Position numbers and translations under genes: made by a program
Part shown: one piece after another, positions 23,516-25,000 of the stretch
Layout: every line of letters begins with the position of its first letter
Position numbering within the stretch: position 1 is the stretch's first letter
The notes under the pieces: model-generated
Seen by the model: only the letters and a program-made list of their open reading frames with translations
The model's database searches: none
Told to the model about the DNA's origin: nothing
DNA from: Tenacibaculum sp. MAR_2010_89
Lineage (GTDB): Bacteria > Bacteroidota > Bacteroidia > Flavobacteriales > Flavobacteriaceae
Length of the DNA: 25,000 bases
Assembly (NCBI RefSeq): GCF_900105985.1
Contig: NZ_FNUB01000004.1
Coordinates: forward strand, 1 to 25,000
Direction: 5' to 3'

Positions 23516-23978
23516 ATGGTCTACATTTTTCTTTCTTAGTCAAAAATTAAATGATAACTGTTTTTTAATTTACTATATTTAGTGATTATGTATTAAATTA
23601 ATTACCTATTTAATACTAATATTCAAAATCTCCTGGTTAATAAAGAATCATTCTATAAAAAATGAATAAAGCATATACTACTCTAATTAATCACTCCTAT
23701 AAACATAACAACTATAGCATATAAGCACTGTTTTAAACAACTTAATAAATTGTTTAATGATATTAGTAATAGATTCATAATAATTGAAATTACTCAACTC
23801 TAATAATGTTTATATAAAATATAACTTAATACTAAATAATCTTTTATCTCTCTCCTTAGAGTATAGCTATGTCATTACACCAATTCTAAAGCTATATCAA
23901 TTAGGAAAGCAATTAAAATATAGTTATTTCAATAAAATAGGTACTATTAAAAAGGATGTTTATGGAAAAAAATTAACA
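23516..23978. other. Gene-free AT-rich stretch
   Basis: The plus strand has a 70-codon open frame (23784-23996) that overlaps the end of the convergent membrane protein gene. It has no clear promoter or family, and its Leu/Ile/Lys/Asn make-up is what AT-rich DNA gives by chance. A short open piece (FKQLNKLFNDISNRFIIIEI, just upstream in another frame) hints at possible gene remains, but the evidence is too thin to call. I see nothing else here. Confidence 0.5.
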
Positions 23979-24503
23979 TTATTTCTTCAACCATAAAAAA
24001 TTAAAGATACTTGATGTATATACTAACCTATTTTTTTTAATAAAGGCAATTATAATTAATTCTATTGAAGAAAATATTGAAAAATTATAACATAGACTTG
24101 CGAAACCATGTGTAGAATTAGTACATAACTCAATAAAATACAAAGCTAGTACTCCTAACCATATATTTGATAGTAACGTTTTAGTTACGCAGAAACTTTT
24201 ATACTTTATAAAATAAACTATTAAAGTAAATAACTTTATAAATAACAGCAATGAAATAGGGGAAAATATACTAAAATTTATTCCTTGGAAAGGAAAGATA
24301 GACACACAAATAACTAACCAACTTAAGTAGTAAGATAATGCATTCTTGAAATCATTTGGATAGCTATTAACATTTAAATCGAATATTAAAAGGCTTAATA
24401 TTAATAAACCTGTAATTAAGTCATAATAATTGTTAGGCAGTTTAAAGCGATAAGCTAATACAATAACTATAGATAAAGTTGCTCTAAATAGTATTTTTTT
24501 CAT
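23979..24503 (-). CDS. Integral membrane protein of unknown function
   Basis: A 174-residue, very hydrophobic protein with about five or six likely membrane segments (near residues 5-20, 28-44, 57-75, 80-98, 110-126 and 140-155). It has a basic N-terminus (MKKILFR) and a basic C-terminus. I do not recognise the family. The CDP-alcohol phosphotransferase motif was looked for and is absent, and no conserved charged pair in a membrane segment stands out. The composition (Ile, Leu, Phe, Ser, Asn) follows the low GC content. It lies between the tRNA terminators and the end of the rRNA operon on the same strand as the latter, but the rRNA terminator separates them. A TACATTTG element occurs very close to its start. 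Confidence 0.6.
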   Translation of the reverse strand: MKKILFRATLSIVIVLAYRFKLPNNYYDLITGLLILSLLIFDLNVNSYPNDFKNALSYYLSWLVICVSIFPFQGINFSIFSPISLLLFIKLFTLIVYFIKYKSFCVTKTLLSNIWLGVLALYFIELCTNSTHGFASLCYNFSIFSSIELIIIAFIKKNRLVYTSSIFNFLWLKK

Positions 24504-24715
24504 TTTTTTTTACAAATGTACAAATATGCATAGCGAAATATAAAACTTCATAAATTAAATGAATGTCTAAATCCTGTAGTTTATAATTCTTTAATTTAAT
24601 GATAATAAAATAGCTATATAAGCGAAGGCATAGGCGAACCTCTAACGATCTAAAGTGAAAAAAAGTATTGAACTACTGATTATTTAGGTTGTGTTAAAAA
24701 AGTAAGGTATAACAC

Positions 24716-24753
24716 AAAAAAAAACCGTTCTTTATCTTACTAAAGAACGGTTT
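24716..24753 (-). terminator. Terminator of the rRNA operon
   Basis: AAACCGTTCTTT (24722-24733) and AAAGAACGGTTT (24742-24753) pair over 12 bp; the minus strand continues with a run of T. It lies a few bases after the 5S 3' end. A weaker TTGTGTTA/TAACAC inverted repeat lies just beyond (about 24689-24716). Confidence 0.92.
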
Positions 24754-24759
24754 AAAAGA

Positions 24760-24865
24760 AAGGCAACGACCTACTCTCCCACCTGTGGCAGTACCATCGG
24801 CGCTAATGGGCTTAACTTCTCTGTTCGGAATGGTAAGAGGTGAGCCCCATTGCAATAATCACCTT
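24760..24865 (-). rRNA. rrf: 5S ribosomal RNA
   Basis: The minus strand shows the standard 5S core: GGGGCTCACCTCTTACCATTC, CCGAACAGAGAAGTTAAGCC, CGATGGTACTGCCACAGGTG and GGAGAGTAGGTCG. The ends are set by pairing AAGGTGA (5') with TTGCCTT (3') to form helix I, giving 106 bases. The ends may be off by one or two bases. It is the last gene of a 16S-23S-5S operon that enters from the right. Confidence 0.95.
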
Positions 24866-24941
24866 AAATTGTTTCAGTGTATTTCAACTGTATAAGTTAA
24901 CATATTGATAAATATAATATTGTAAAGTTTCAAAGAGTTTG

Positions 24942-24964
24942 CTTCCCCTCACAAGGAGGGGAAG
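24942..24964 (-). other. Hairpin in the 23S-5S spacer
   Basis: CTTCCCCTC and GAGGGGAAG form a perfect 9-bp stem with an ACAAG loop just past the 23S 3' end. It is GC-rich against its surroundings and has no U-run. It may be part of pre-rRNA processing. Confidence 0.5.
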
Positions 24965-24968
24965 TACG

Positions 24969-25000
24969 TACATAAGCCTATGGGTTATTAGTACTACTTG
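24969..25000 (-). rRNA. rrl: 23S ribosomal RNA, 3' end only
   Basis: On the minus strand the window edge reads CAAGTAGTACTAATAACCCA then TAGGCTTAT, which matches the conserved 23S 3' end (GGTACTAAT...GAGGCTT in other bacteria). Only the last 30 or so bases are inside. The exact 3' end is uncertain by several bases. Confidence 0.85.

Noticed and set aside
23784..23996. 70-codon plus-strand frame left of the membrane protein gene
   Set aside because: No promoter, no recognisable family, composition typical of AT-rich noise, and its end overlaps a convergent gene.
1..25000. CRISPR array, insertion sequence, prophage or toxin-antitoxin pair
   Set aside because: No regularly spaced repeats, transposase or integrase, phage structural genes or toxin-antitoxin motifs were seen in any frame that I read.

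Overview
The window is AT-rich (judged by eye) and reads as chromosome of a marine-type Flavobacteriaceae bacterium. The genus is an inference; a Tenacibaculum-like organism fits the two large secreted chitinases. The phylum is better supported. Both chitinases end in type IX secretion sorting domains, the clearest promoters are of the Bacteroidetes type (TTG, 17-23 nt, TAnnTTTG), and most start codons have A-rich leaders rather than Shine-Dalgarno sequences.

Layout. Positions 1-1527 hold two neighbouring minus-strand pseudogenes, a secreted protein of unknown function and an alpha/beta hydrolase. Each is broken by three single-base shifts. A long gene-free stretch (1528-2385) follows, with two promoter-plus-terminator units that could be small RNAs or a tiny peptide gene. 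Next are a thioredoxin-fold lipoprotein (2386-3780), a minus-strand pair (DUF4442 hotdog protein then AIM24/TIGR00266 protein), and a divergent plus-strand operon: DUF4870 membrane protein, PadR regulator, PspC-domain membrane protein, NTF2-like secreted protein. The divergent gap carries three copies of a TTGCATA element, placed where an operator could sit. A minus-strand YceI protein, a plus-strand VanX-type dipeptidase and a secreted conserved protein lead to the pdhA-pdhC operon (11141-13803). The E1-beta gene is not beside it.

The second half is mostly minus strand: a Crp/Fnr regulator with a DinB-family protein, a tandem of modular chitinases (GH19 at 17781-20534 followed by GH18 at 15081-17693), a PA0069-type radical SAM protein, and chorismate synthase (aroC). 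A plus-strand tRNA-Ser(UGA) with a clear promoter and terminator follows, then a minus-strand integral membrane protein of unknown function. The 3' end of a minus-strand rRNA operon (5S, then the last bases of 23S) closes the window.

Functionally, the region mixes housekeeping genes (pyruvate dehydrogenase, aroC, tRNA, rRNA) with a chitin-degradation unit. In that unit the GH19 and GH18 enzymes share paralogous Ig-like, chitin-binding and sorting modules, so they probably act together on insoluble chitin. I see no phage, IS element, CRISPR array or recognisable defence system. The least explained parts are the 1.5-2.1 kb intergenic transcripts, the pseudogene pair and the repeated element before the PadR operon.
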